NCBI GenBank assembly: GCA_934216155.1
Contig: CAKQBK010000073.1
Location: 1 to 12,920, forward strand
Origin: an uncultured Dialister sp.
GTDB taxonomy: Bacteria; Bacillota; Negativicutes; Veillonellales; Dialisteraceae
DNA length: 12,920 nt
Direction: 5' to 3'
The notes under the pieces were generated by a model, which had not been told where the DNA came from, did not search any database, and saw only the letters and a list, made by a program, of their open reading frames with translations. Positions 6,112 through 12,849 of the stretch are shown one piece after another; position 1 is the stretch's first letter, and each line of letters begins with the position of its first letter. The translations under genes were made by a program, and so were the position numbers.

Positions 6112-6155
6112 ATATTCCATGTGAATCTGTTGATTTTAACTGAAAAATGACTCCA

Positions 6156-7031
6156 TCATTTAAAGTACATCAAAAATGCCACATTGAGGAACCCTGCCAG
6201 GAGGGTGAAGAGCCAGGTGGAGGCCAGCATCTTTTCCCATTTCATACGGGCGCAGCAGTTATCCACCAATATTTCTCCAAAGAAAACAATTTCACAGACA
6301 ATCAGGCCTGGAATCAGTGTCCACAGGGAATCGCTGGCGAAGAAGAGCAGGACCAAGCCCAGGAGAAATACATTTTCATACCAATGAGCAATTTCCACCA
6401 TGGCCAAGGTGCGGCCAGATATTTCTGTTTTGAGACCCCCGATCAATTCCTGATGGGCTTCATGGGACATGGAAATATCAAAAGGAGACTTTCTAAATTT
6501 AATGAGAAGGATAAAGCAAAGCCCCAGGAAAATTCCTGGCATGCGGAGAATGTTCATCACCGGTGTGGTCATGATATCCCCTACACTGAAGCTGCCACTG
6601 GACAGATAAAAACCAAGGGCCACCAGAAGCATCATCGGTTCATAAGCCATGGTCTGTACCAGTTCACGTTCCGCGCCAATCTGGCTATAGGGAGAATCCA
6701 CCGCATAGGCCGCAACGATGAGGCACACGCTGGCCATGGTGAGGGTAAAGACCACCAGAAGGATATCCCCTCTGGCAAAGAAAATGGTTCCGGTCAAAAG
6801 GACAAACAGCAAAAAGCCGAAGACATAAAATCCTTCCGCTTTATTAACGGCGATAGGCTGTTTATCCCAAAGTTTCAAGAAATCATAAAAAGGCTGCAAT
6901 AATGGCGGGCCGGCTCTTCGCTGCATGCGGGCCGATATTTTCCGGTCAAATCCAGCAAGAAGTCCACCGATGATAGGAGCCAATAGCAAGTACGCCAGGC
7001 CAGATAAGATATTGATTACATAATCAGACAT
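6156..7031 (-). CDS. echB: Ech hydrogenase membrane subunit EchB (NuoH-like)
   Basis: This 291-residue, strongly hydrophobic protein has about eight membrane segments. Family motifs include DRKISARMQRRAGPP at about residues 29-43 (the cytoplasmic loop contacting the hydrophilic arm), AYAVDSPYSQIGAERELVQ at about 108-126, and FRKSPFDISMSHEAHQEL at about 179-196 with following acidic residues. It anchors the catalytic EchC/D/E module to the ion pump EchA, the role of NuoH in complex I. I use ATG at 7031, 9 nt after AGGAGG, rather than the GTG at 7040. The start overlaps the echA stop by 8 nt (ATGTCTGA), the same overlap type as echD/echE, implying coupled translation. Confidence 0.93.
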   Translation of the reverse strand: MSDYVINILSGLAYLLLAPIIGGLLAGFDRKISARMQRRAGPPLLQPFYDFLKLWDKQPIAVNKAEGFYVFGFLLFVLLTGTIFFARGDILLVVFTLTMASVCLIVAAYAVDSPYSQIGAERELVQTMAYEPMMLLVALGFYLSSGSFSVGDIMTTPVMNILRMPGIFLGLCFILLIKFRKSPFDISMSHEAHQELIGGLKTEISGRTLAMVEIAHWYENVFLLGLVLLFFASDSLWTLIPGLIVCEIVFFGEILVDNCCARMKWEKMLASTWLFTLLAGFLNVAFLMYFK

Positions 7032-8925
7032 GGAATACACCTCCTGCTGCCAGGGACAATTCCATCAGCACACAGGCCAGGCAGGCTGTATACCCCAGAA
7101 GTTTCATTCGTTCTTCTCCAAACCAACTTTCCAGGTACCAGTTCCGAAGAGACACCGGCACCACATGACCAGCGACCCCACGATAGGCCACATCGTGACC
7201 CAAATTTTCCCCAGACAAATTGGTAACTACCTGCTTCTTATTCCGACTCTTGCCGAAACGGAGAGGCAGCACAATAATCAAGAATACCATAAGAGACATG
7301 ATCCACAGATTGCTTTGGGCAATGACTTCTGTGGTGGCATGGTAAATCATACCTAAGTATGGAATGACCATGTATTCCGAAATGAGCGGGAACAGAACGC
7401 ACACCACCAGCGTGATGGCTGCCAAACTCTTCAAAGCAATCCATTCCACACCAAGGATTCCCACTTCACGATTTTCATTGGTAGGAATATAGGTGGTAAT
7501 CTTCCCCAGCCACTTAGTCCAATAGAACAAAGTGGTGGCGGAGCCGAAAACCAATACCAGAAGGAGCAGCGGCTGCCCGGCATCTACGAAAGCCTTCATG
7601 GCCGCCCACTTAGAAATCAGCATACCAAAAGGTGCCAGGAACATACCGCAAATCCCAATCACCATGCACAGAGAGAGCCGTGGCATAGAATTGAATACCC
7701 CATCGAAATTTTCCAAATTGCGGCTGCCCAGCTGCTGTTCCGCCGTACCTACGGTGAGGAAGAGCAAACTCTTTGCCACCGCATGGAAAATAACGATCAT
7801 GATAGCGGTCCAAGCCGCTTCATAGGAACCCGTACCAGCGCAGCACACAATGAGTCCCAAGTTGGAAATGGTGGAATAGGCCAAAACCTTTTTCCCATCA
7901 GATTGTGAAATAGCCGCACAAGAAGCAAAGAAGAAGGTGGCCCCACCGATAAGCATAGCCATGACACCTGCATGGTTATTTCCCAGCAAAGGTGCCAATT
8001 TAATAATCAGAAATACACCGGCTTTAACCATGGTGGACGAATGGAGCAGTGCCGACGTCGGAGTCGGTGCCACCATGGCGCCCAAGAGCCATCCAGAAAA
8101 TGGCATCATAGCCGATTTGGTAAATCCGCAGAACACCAGAAGTGCTACTGCCAATTCTACCGGCTGTTTGCTTCGTCCCAAATTGATGAGCTGAGACAAT
8201 TCCACCGTATAGTACATTTCACCCATGTACACAATGGCCAGCGCAAATGCGAGGCCCCCCAGCAGATTCATCCACAGGGCCTTGCAGGAATTATGAATCG
8301 CATCGTTGGTGCGAGTATAGCCAATCAACAGGAACGAACACAAACTGGTAATTTCCCAGAATGTATACATATACAATAAATTATTGGACATGACCAGTCC
8401 AAACATGGCCGATAAAAAGAGAAATACGACGAAGAAGAAAAAAGGACGACGATCCACTTCCGCCGGATGCTTCCGATGATGTACCGCCATGTACCCCAAA
8501 GAATACACCGAAATGAGACTGCCAATGATACCTGCAATGAGAATCATAATGATGGCAAAATTGTCGATAATGAAATCCCAGGACGTATAAATCCGGCTAC
8601 CCATGTGGTATTCAAAAGCAGAAATAATACCAAACTGAAGAAGACCCAGGAAAGCAATGCTGTGCCTTTTAAATTTAAAAGCATAATAGCACACCGCAGC
8701 CACCGCCAGCACATCGACGCCAAACATGACGAGCTTGACCCATTCCCCGGAAAGGCCAATCTTCTGCGGATGTCCGAAATACATGACCCCAATGGCTACT
8801 GACAGAACCATCATCAAAGCCGCCGATCCCTTCACCAGCCCATTGCGAACCGACGTATTTTTGTTACATAGCAAAATCACCGCCGTGACCAGTGGCAATC
8901 CAAACAGTAATGCCGGTAGTATCAT
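7024..8925 (-). CDS. echA: Ech hydrogenase ion-translocating subunit EchA (NuoL/Mrp antiporter-like)
   Basis: The 633-residue integral membrane protein has about 14-16 helices. Hallmarks of NuoL/MrpA-type pumps are present: E191 in FWEITSLCSF (helix 5 Glu), K270 in GFTKSAMMPF (helix 7 Lys), the loop GAMVAPTPTSALLHSSTMVKAG (about 282-303, H295), and H381/K385 in HAVAKSLLF. It converts energy from ferredoxin-driven H2 evolution into a transmembrane H+ or Na+ gradient; which ion cannot be told from sequence. The start has GAGGAGG 7 nt before ATG. It is the first gene of the operon, preceded by a long leader with two repeat structures. Its length is typical of EchA. The C-terminal about 70 residues contain a soluble loop and one last helix. 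Confidence 0.94.
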   Translation of the reverse strand: MILPALLFGLPLVTAVILLCNKNTSVRNGLVKGSAALMMVLSVAIGVMYFGHPQKIGLSGEWVKLVMFGVDVLAVAAVCYYAFKFKRHSIAFLGLLQFGIISAFEYHMGSRIYTSWDFIIDNFAIIMILIAGIIGSLISVYSLGYMAVHHRKHPAEVDRRPFFFFVVFLFLSAMFGLVMSNNLLYMYTFWEITSLCSFLLIGYTRTNDAIHNSCKALWMNLLGGLAFALAIVYMGEMYYTVELSQLINLGRSKQPVELAVALLVFCGFTKSAMMPFSGWLLGAMVAPTPTSALLHSSTMVKAGVFLIIKLAPLLGNNHAGVMAMLIGGATFFFASCAAISQSDGKKVLAYSTISNLGLIVCCAGTGSYEAAWTAIMIVIFHAVAKSLLFLTVGTAEQQLGSRNLENFDGVFNSMPRLSLCMVIGICGMFLAPFGMLISKWAAMKAFVDAGQPLLLLVLVFGSATTLFYWTKWLGKITTYIPTNENREVGILGVEWIALKSLAAITLVVCVLFPLISEYMVIPYLGMIYHATTEVIAQSNLWIMSLMVFLIIVLPLRFGKSRNKKQVVTNLSGENLGHDVAYRGVAGHVVPVSLRNWYLESWFGEERMKLLGYTACLACVLMELSLAAGGVFHV

Positions 8926-8995
8926 AAACCTTCCTCCTCTTTATTATCATGTCATTAAGTAAAGCCATACATTCGATCATTTCTTAAGTGAAAAA

Positions 8996-9112
8996 AGTTA
9001 CTCAAGTTTCTCAGGTTGCTCAAGTTTCTTAGGTTCCTCGAATGTGCTGATAGAGGCTAGCGTGATTATCTCATTCGAGAAGCCTGAGAAACCTGAGAAA
9101 CTTGAGTAACCT
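8996..9112. repeat. Family B hairpin in the ech operon leader (B-III)
   Basis: The left arm (8996-9044) is 9-bp units AGTTACTCA, AGTTTCTCA, GGTTGCTCA, AGTTTCTTA and GGTTCCTCG followed by AATGTG. The right arm (9072-9112) is the inverse with one unit fewer. The central spacer of about 27 nt includes GATAGAGGCTAGCG, akin to the GATAGGCGTTAGCG stretch of B-II. The element starts 70 nt upstream of the echA start codon. In mRNA it would form a stem of 40 bp or so with mismatches. Confidence 0.85.
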
Positions 9113-9160
9113 GTAAATCATACCTACTGTCGCAAAACTTCAACTTAACACCATTAGGTA

Positions 9161-9226
9161 TGGGGCGCTATATAAGTTGATGCGCCCCTTCCACCATTTC
9201 TCACTTCTCACTTCTAACTTCTCACT
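9161..9226. repeat. Family A half element in the ech operon leader (A-V)
   Basis: Hairpin GGGGCGC (9162-9168) / GCGCCCC (9182-9188) is followed by CTTCCACCA and an arm of TTCTCAC, TTCTCAC, TTCTAAC and TTCTCAC heptads ending CACTGC. No partner arm, TAGGGAT block or GTCACCA tract is attached. It lies between the candidate promoter and the B-III hairpin, within the predicted ech 5' leader. Confidence 0.8.
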
Positions 9227-9246
9227 GCTTTTTAGATATACAGTCT

Positions 9247-9275
9247 ATTGTATAACATTTCATTCCCTCTGCCAA
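9247..9275 (-). promoter_or_regulatory. Candidate sigma-70-type promoter of the ech operon
   Basis: On the minus strand, TTGGCA (complement of 9270-9275) and TACAAT (complement of 9247-9252) are separated by exactly 17 nt. Each matches the consensus at five of six positions. It is the best-scoring pair I see upstream of echA. Transcription would start near 9240, giving a leader of about 310-320 nt that carries A-V and B-III. Confidence 0.5.
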
Positions 9276-9398
9276 ATGCAAAAAGGAAATATCATAAATT
9301 GTCCGCATTATGTTTTAATTGTGTATACATATTGCGAAATATTTTTATTATTAATATATACTTTATACCAATTTTGTGATTTATGCAAGAAAAAAATG

Positions 9399-9530
9399 TT
9401 TCTCAGGATTCTCAGGTGGCTCAAGTTTCTCAGGTTCGTCGAATGTGCCAATTGACGATAGTGAAAAGGTTCTGACGGTGCTAAGGGTTCTGAAGGTTCT
9501 CGAACGTGCAAATTGACGTCTATTGTTAGA
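9399..9530. repeat. Two direct copies of a family B half element (B-V)
   Basis: Copy 1 (9399-9463) is 9-bp units (CTCAGGATT-like phase) running into CGAATGTGCCAATTGACG. Copy 2 (9464-9530) is diverged units (GGTTCTGA types) running into CGAACGTGCAAATTGACG. Unlike the other family B elements these are in the same orientation, head to tail, with no obvious inverse arm. The AT-rich stretch between the promoter at 9275 and this repeat shows no other feature. Confidence 0.75.
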
Positions 9531-9542
9531 GTCACAAATACA

Positions 9543-9678
9543 ATAAAAAGGGGTATTGGGGCGCTTTATAAGTTGTGCGCCCCTTCCACCACTCCTCACT
9601 CTTAATTCCTAACTCCTCACTATTTTCTAATCCCTAATCCCTAGCTACTAGTCCCTAGTCACCAGTCACCAGTCACCA
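9543..9678. repeat. Rearranged family A element upstream of the kinase gene (A-VI)
   Basis: The order on the plus strand is: the inverse of the AATACCCC module (AAAAAGGGGTATT); hairpin GGGGCGC/GCGCCCC; a TCCTCAC/TCTTAAT/TCCTAAC/TCCTCAC arm; then TCCCTAA, TCCCTAG, CTACTAG, TCCCTAG heptads; and three GTCACCA units (9658-9678). The arm is internal rather than terminal, so modules have been reshuffled relative to A-III and A-IV. From the TCCCTAA block through the GTCACCA units the 7-bp register is unbroken. Confidence 0.85.
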
Positions 9679-9686
9679 GTATTCTA

Positions 9687-9715
9687 TTGAAAACTAACCC
9701 AAAATATACTAAAAT
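9687..9715 (+). promoter_or_regulatory. Candidate sigma-70-type promoter of the hybrid kinase gene
   Basis: TTGAAA (9687-9692) and TAAAAT (9710-9715) are separated by 17 nt, each five of six to consensus. They lie in AT-rich DNA about 70 nt upstream of the start codon. The -35 box begins 8 nt after the last GTCACCA unit, so changes in tract length would alter what lies directly upstream of the promoter. Confidence 0.55.
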
Positions 9716-9787
9716 AAATAAAAGTTTTATTCTTTATATATTATATTTATATGTCACCCTATCAAGAAAGAAAAGGAACCAATCACT

Positions 9788-11806
9788 ATGAAAGAAGATA
9801 TTTCCTTAGATGAAGAACAACGGCTGCAAAAGTTGTTATCCGGCTTAGGCAATGATTACACCATTGTGCTGCTCATCAACCTGGATACCGACAAGTTTGA
9901 AATCGTACTGAACCAGGCGTCCAACAACATTGCCAAGCAGCACAAAACCATCGATTATACAGACTACTTGGATAACTATGCCAACCAGTATGTAGTGGCC
10001 GAATCGAAAGAGGATATGAAACGGATTCTCCGGAGAAACAACTTGCTCCATCATTTCATGACCCATAGTGATTTGTATTTCCGCTTTACGTCTGTCCCCA
10101 ATGCATTGCAGCAGACCCATTTCGAAGCCCATGCGGTGCGCCAGTATGACCCGCAAAAAGACGATAAACACTTCGCTGTCATTGGTTTCCGCTGCGTAGA
10201 TCGCATTGTGGAAAAGGAATTGGACTACCAAAAAGAATTGGACAAAGCCTACCAGTTGGCAAGGAAACAGTTGGATGTGATTACCGCTTCTCTCCCTGGG
10301 GGTCTCAAAATCAGTTACAACGACCCGAAATATTCTTTCAAATACGTTTCCAAGCAATACGCGGCCATTCTGGGCTATACGGTGGAAGAATTGATGCAGG
10401 CTTCCAACGGTTCCATTGCAGGCATTGCCCACCCTGATGATTTAGAAGCAGGTATCAAGGAAGCCCTGGCCCAGTATGAAAAGAATGACCACTATGCCAT
10501 CACCTACCGTATGAAATGCAAAGATGGGTCCTATAAATACATCGAAGACCATGGGCATAAAGTGGTCAACCCCGATGGCACCATCGAACACTGGAACCTC
10601 ATTCTCGATAAGAATGAATTGGTCACCAAAACCATTGAACTGGAAAGTGCCCGCCGCGCTGATGAAGTAAAGACCGCCTTCCTGTCTCGTATGAGCCATG
10701 ACATCCGTACCCCACTCAATGGTATCATCGGCCTTCTGGAATACGCCCTGCGTCACCCCGATGACATTGAAACCATTCGCAAAAACAGAAAGAAAGCCTA
10801 CGTGGCTTCCAAGCACCTGTTATCCCTGGTCAATGATGTGCTGGAACTGAATAAACTGGATGAAAAGAACGTCACCTTGGTTCACGAACCATTGGATCTG
10901 TTGAAACTTTTACAGGAAGTCACCACCATTACAGAAATGCGGGCCGCTGACTACGGCGTCACCTTGCACACCGCCAAAGGTTTAATCGACTTAAACAATC
11001 GCTACATCTATGGCAGTACCCTTCATATCAAACAGATTTTAATCAATATTGTTTCCAACGCCATTAAGTACAACCGTCCCGGTGGTTCTGTGTGGTGCCA
11101 TGTCAAAGAAGAAGACCTGTCTCCTACGAAAGTGAAATATATTTTCTCCGTGGTGGATAACGGCATCGGCATGAGCGATGCGTTCCTGAAAAAAATCTTC
11201 GACCCCTTCGCCCAGGCCGCTCCCGACGGTGCTCGCACCAGTTACAACGGCAGCGGTTTAGGTATGGCTATCGTAAAAGGCCTCATTGAACGCATGGGTG
11301 GTCATATCGAAATCCAGAGTACCTTGGGAATCGGTACATCCATCAATATTTACATCACCTTCGATAAAGCCCGCGCCGAAGACATGCCCAAGCCTATTGA
11401 AACTATCCAGCTCGATGATTTGCACAACATCCATGCCCTTCTGGTAGAAGACAATGAACTGAATATGGAAATCGCCAAGTATCTCCTGGAAGATGCCCAT
11501 ATCCAAATCACCGAAGCCCATCACGGCCTGGAAGCGGTGAACCTGTTCAGCCAAAGCAAAGAAGGCACCTTCGATATCATTCTCATGGACGTGATGATGC
11601 CCGTCATGGACGGCCTCACCGCCACCAGAGCCATCCGCAGCCTCCACCGCCCGGATGCGAAAACCATCCCCATCTTCGCCATGACCGCCAATGCCTTCGC
11701 CGAAGACATTCAGCGATCCAAAGAAGCAGGCATGAATGAACACCTTTCCAAACCACTGGATATCAAACAAGTGATGGCAAAAATTTCACAATATTGTAAA
11801 AAGTGA
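9788..11806 (+). CDS. Soluble hybrid histidine kinase (PAS, HisKA, HATPase, receiver)
   Basis: The 672-residue product has no membrane segment, so sensing is probably cytoplasmic. Residues 1-160 are a domain I cannot name, possibly a degenerate PAS-like fold (YTIVLLINLDTDKFEIV). A PAS/PAC domain spans about 165-285, with YAAILGYTVEEL, HPDD and KDGSYKYIEDHG. The HisKA box SHDIRTPLNG has H304. The ATPase domain has N420/N424, DNGIG (458-462) and GSGLGMAIV (488-496). The receiver (about 549-668) has E554/D555, phospho-acceptor D601, T633 and K655, all intact. AAGGAA lies about 11 nt before ATG, rather far. It is divergent from ech but separated by 860 bp of repeats, and no output regulator is present. 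Any link to hydrogenase control is conjecture. It ends in its own terminator. Confidence 0.93.
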   Translation: MKEDISLDEEQRLQKLLSGLGNDYTIVLLINLDTDKFEIVLNQASNNIAKQHKTIDYTDYLDNYANQYVVAESKEDMKRILRRNNLLHHFMTHSDLYFRFTSVPNALQQTHFEAHAVRQYDPQKDDKHFAVIGFRCVDRIVEKELDYQKELDKAYQLARKQLDVITASLPGGLKISYNDPKYSFKYVSKQYAAILGYTVEELMQASNGSIAGIAHPDDLEAGIKEALAQYEKNDHYAITYRMKCKDGSYKYIEDHGHKVVNPDGTIEHWNLILDKNELVTKTIELESARRADEVKTAFLSRMSHDIRTPLNGIIGLLEYALRHPDDIETIRKNRKKAYVASKHLLSLVNDVLELNKLDEKNVTLVHEPLDLLKLLQEVTTITEMRAADYGVTLHTAKGLIDLNNRYIYGSTLHIKQILINIVSNAIKYNRPGGSVWCHVKEEDLSPTKVKYIFSVVDNGIGMSDAFLKKIFDPFAQAAPDGARTSYNGSGLGMAIVKGLIERMGGHIEIQSTLGIGTSINIYITFDKARAEDMPKPIETIQLDDLHNIHALLVEDNELNMEIAKYLLEDAHIQITEAHHGLEAVNLFSQSKEGTFDIILMDVMMPVMDGLTATRAIRSLHRPDAKTIPIFAMTANAFAEDIQRSKEAGMNEHLSKPLDIKQVMAKISQYCKK

Positions 11807-11817
11807 CTGTTAACAAA

Positions 11818-11853
11818 AATACCGCTAGAGTCAGGTACTCTGGCGGTATTTTT
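11818..11853 (+). terminator. Intrinsic terminator of the kinase gene
   Basis: A 14-bp stem (11818-11831 with 11837-11850, one G-U pair, no mismatch) closes a 5-nt loop CAGGT and runs into TTTTT. It starts 11 nt after the stop codon. Upstream As complement the T run, so it may also work for transcripts arriving on the other strand. The B-IV repeat begins five bases after it. Confidence 0.9.
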
Positions 11854-11858
11854 GTATT

Positions 11859-12454
11859 AGGTTGCTCAGGATACTAAAGGTTCTGAGGGTTCTGAAGGTT
11901 CTCAGGGTTCGTTGAACGTGCCTCTATCCGTATTCGTCATTTCGACTGGTCGTATTTGTGCTTAGTGATTGTGCAGCATTGAAACTGGATGTGTAGGAGA
12001 GTGGAGAAATCTAATCAGCAACTGCGGTAAGGGCTTAAAGAATCATCTCATTACGGCTTATCCAACAAATAACGGATACTGCAGTTCAGTTACGGAATAC
12101 GGTATAAAAAGGCATCGTCATTTCGACCGACGGGATTCGTGCTAAATGTCAAAAAAGAACCCAGCGACTATGCTCCCCAAAAGTGGAGAAATCTTGTGAC
12201 TCTTTCGATAATCTCGTTAGAATCACAAGATTTCTCCACTTCTGTCTAACATAGTCCTGGACTACACTATACAGTCATCACGCACGAATCCCATCGGTCG
12301 AAATGACGGTGACGGCTATCGGCACATTCAGCGAACCTTGAGAACCCTCAGAACCCTTAGAACCTTGAGAACCTTGTACCTATCTGTCAAAATGACGGCT
12401 TCGGTTAACAGCACATTCGACGAACCTGAGAAGCTTGAGAATCCTGAGCAACCT
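11859..12454. repeat. Compound nested family B palindrome (B-IV)
   Basis: The left arm (11859-11922) is seven 9-bp-register units ending GAACGTGCC, continuing into CGTCATTTCGAC (11936-11947). Two inverse arms lie to the right: 12321-12378 (GGCACATTC then AACCTTGAG-type units) and 12411-12454 (GCACATTCG then AACCTGAGA-type units). The outermost match is exact over 14 bp (11859-11872 with 12441-12454). Between them sits another palindrome, 12117-12307, so inverted repeats are nested at least three deep. The stretch 11972-12116 contains only a weak stem (12020-12029 with 12077-12086) and a GTGGAGAAATCTAATCA copy of the inner repeat. No gene of credible length is present. Confidence 0.8.
12117..12307. 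repeat. 191-bp palindrome at the core of B-IV
   Basis: Outer arms 12117-12142 and 12282-12307 match at 25 of 26 positions. A middle pair CCAGCGACTATG (12161-12172) / CATAGTCCTGG (12250-12260) keeps the symmetry. The inner stem is perfect over 19 bp (12181-12199 with 12223-12241; AGTGGAGAAATCTTGTGA) around a 23-nt loop. The outer arm motif GTCATTTCGAC recurs in the flanking arms of B-IV, at 11937 and, as GTCAAAATGAC, near 12387. Confidence 0.88.
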
Positions 12455-12562
12455 GAGTCACATTTTTCACTACTGACGCTGCTGAAGTCAGAATTAATAA
12501 TTTTCTAACAATAAGTGGTTGTTTTTTGCAGGGTCTATTTCGTTTATATAGATAGAGGGGAA

Positions 12563-12631
12563 ATGTTGATGGTTGTTGGTTGGCAGTTGTTGGTTTACGT
12601 GCCAAGCCCTTTTAGTGACAACTTGCCGTGA
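12563..12631 (+). other. 22-codon open frame within the family C left arm
   Basis: ATG at 12563 follows TATAGATAGAGGGGAA, a plausible ribosome-binding site (GAGG, 4-nt spacing). The frame reads MLMVVGWQLLVYVPSPFSDNLP and stops at 12631. It is mostly translated repeat arm, so it may be only the leader of a gene interrupted by the element, or chance. I do not claim a peptide. Confidence 0.15.
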
Positions 12632-12640
12632 CAAAAGTAG

Positions 12641-12693
12641 CATTGGTTTATGGTTTAAGGTTCACCGGCTAACCCCCAAACCTTAAACCAATG
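12641..12693. repeat. Inner palindrome of family C with GGTTTAA heptads
   Basis: CATT followed by GGTTTAT, GGTTTAA, GGTT (12641-12662) is mirrored by the inverse CATT, GGTTTAA, GGTTTGG arrangement in 12677-12693, around a short spacer with CACCGGCTAACC. Flanking TAGTGACA (12613-12620) and TGTCACTA (12692-12699) show further symmetry. It is again 7-bp based, and nested inside the larger element. Confidence 0.75.
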
Positions 12694-12849
12694 TCACTAC
12701 GTATTTGTGCGGATTGTATCGAAAGAACTCGGAGCATAAACCAACAACTAACAACAGACAACCATCAACAAACTCGAAATAATGAAATTCTAATCTTCAA
12801 AATGTTCGTTTTTTCCCTCATTTTTCCGTTTTTATATATAGAGGGGGTA

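Larger units (their letters stand above)
12537..12780. repeat. Family C inverted-repeat element with TTGTTGG heptad arms
   Basis: Arms 12565-12597 and 12737-12769 (33 bp each) are built of 7-bp units TTGATGG, TTGTTGG, TTGGCAG and TTGTTGG, ending in TTTA. The right arm is the inverse with small differences in the second and third units. Outside the arms, ATTTCGTTT (12537) and AAACTCGAAAT (12770-12780) extend the symmetry. A second palindrome sits inside (12641-12693). The design is the same as family A (tandem 7-bp units as inverted arms) with a different unit sequence. Confidence 0.85.

Noticed and set aside
6147..6902. Plus-strand open frame of 251 codons antisense to echB
   Set aside because: The opposite frame encodes clear NuoH-family motifs; this frame is a low-complexity His/Gln/Glu-rich shadow of hydrophobic codons.
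9177..9455. Plus-strand open frame of 92 codons in the ech leader region
   Set aside because: It begins inside a family A hairpin, is rich in codons from AT-rich DNA and lacks a ribosome-binding site or family resemblance.
12405..12605. Minus-strand open frame of 66 codons at the right end
   Set aside because: It reads through a family C repeat arm, has a biased composition (Gln/Pro/Thr/Lys) and no ribosome-binding site.
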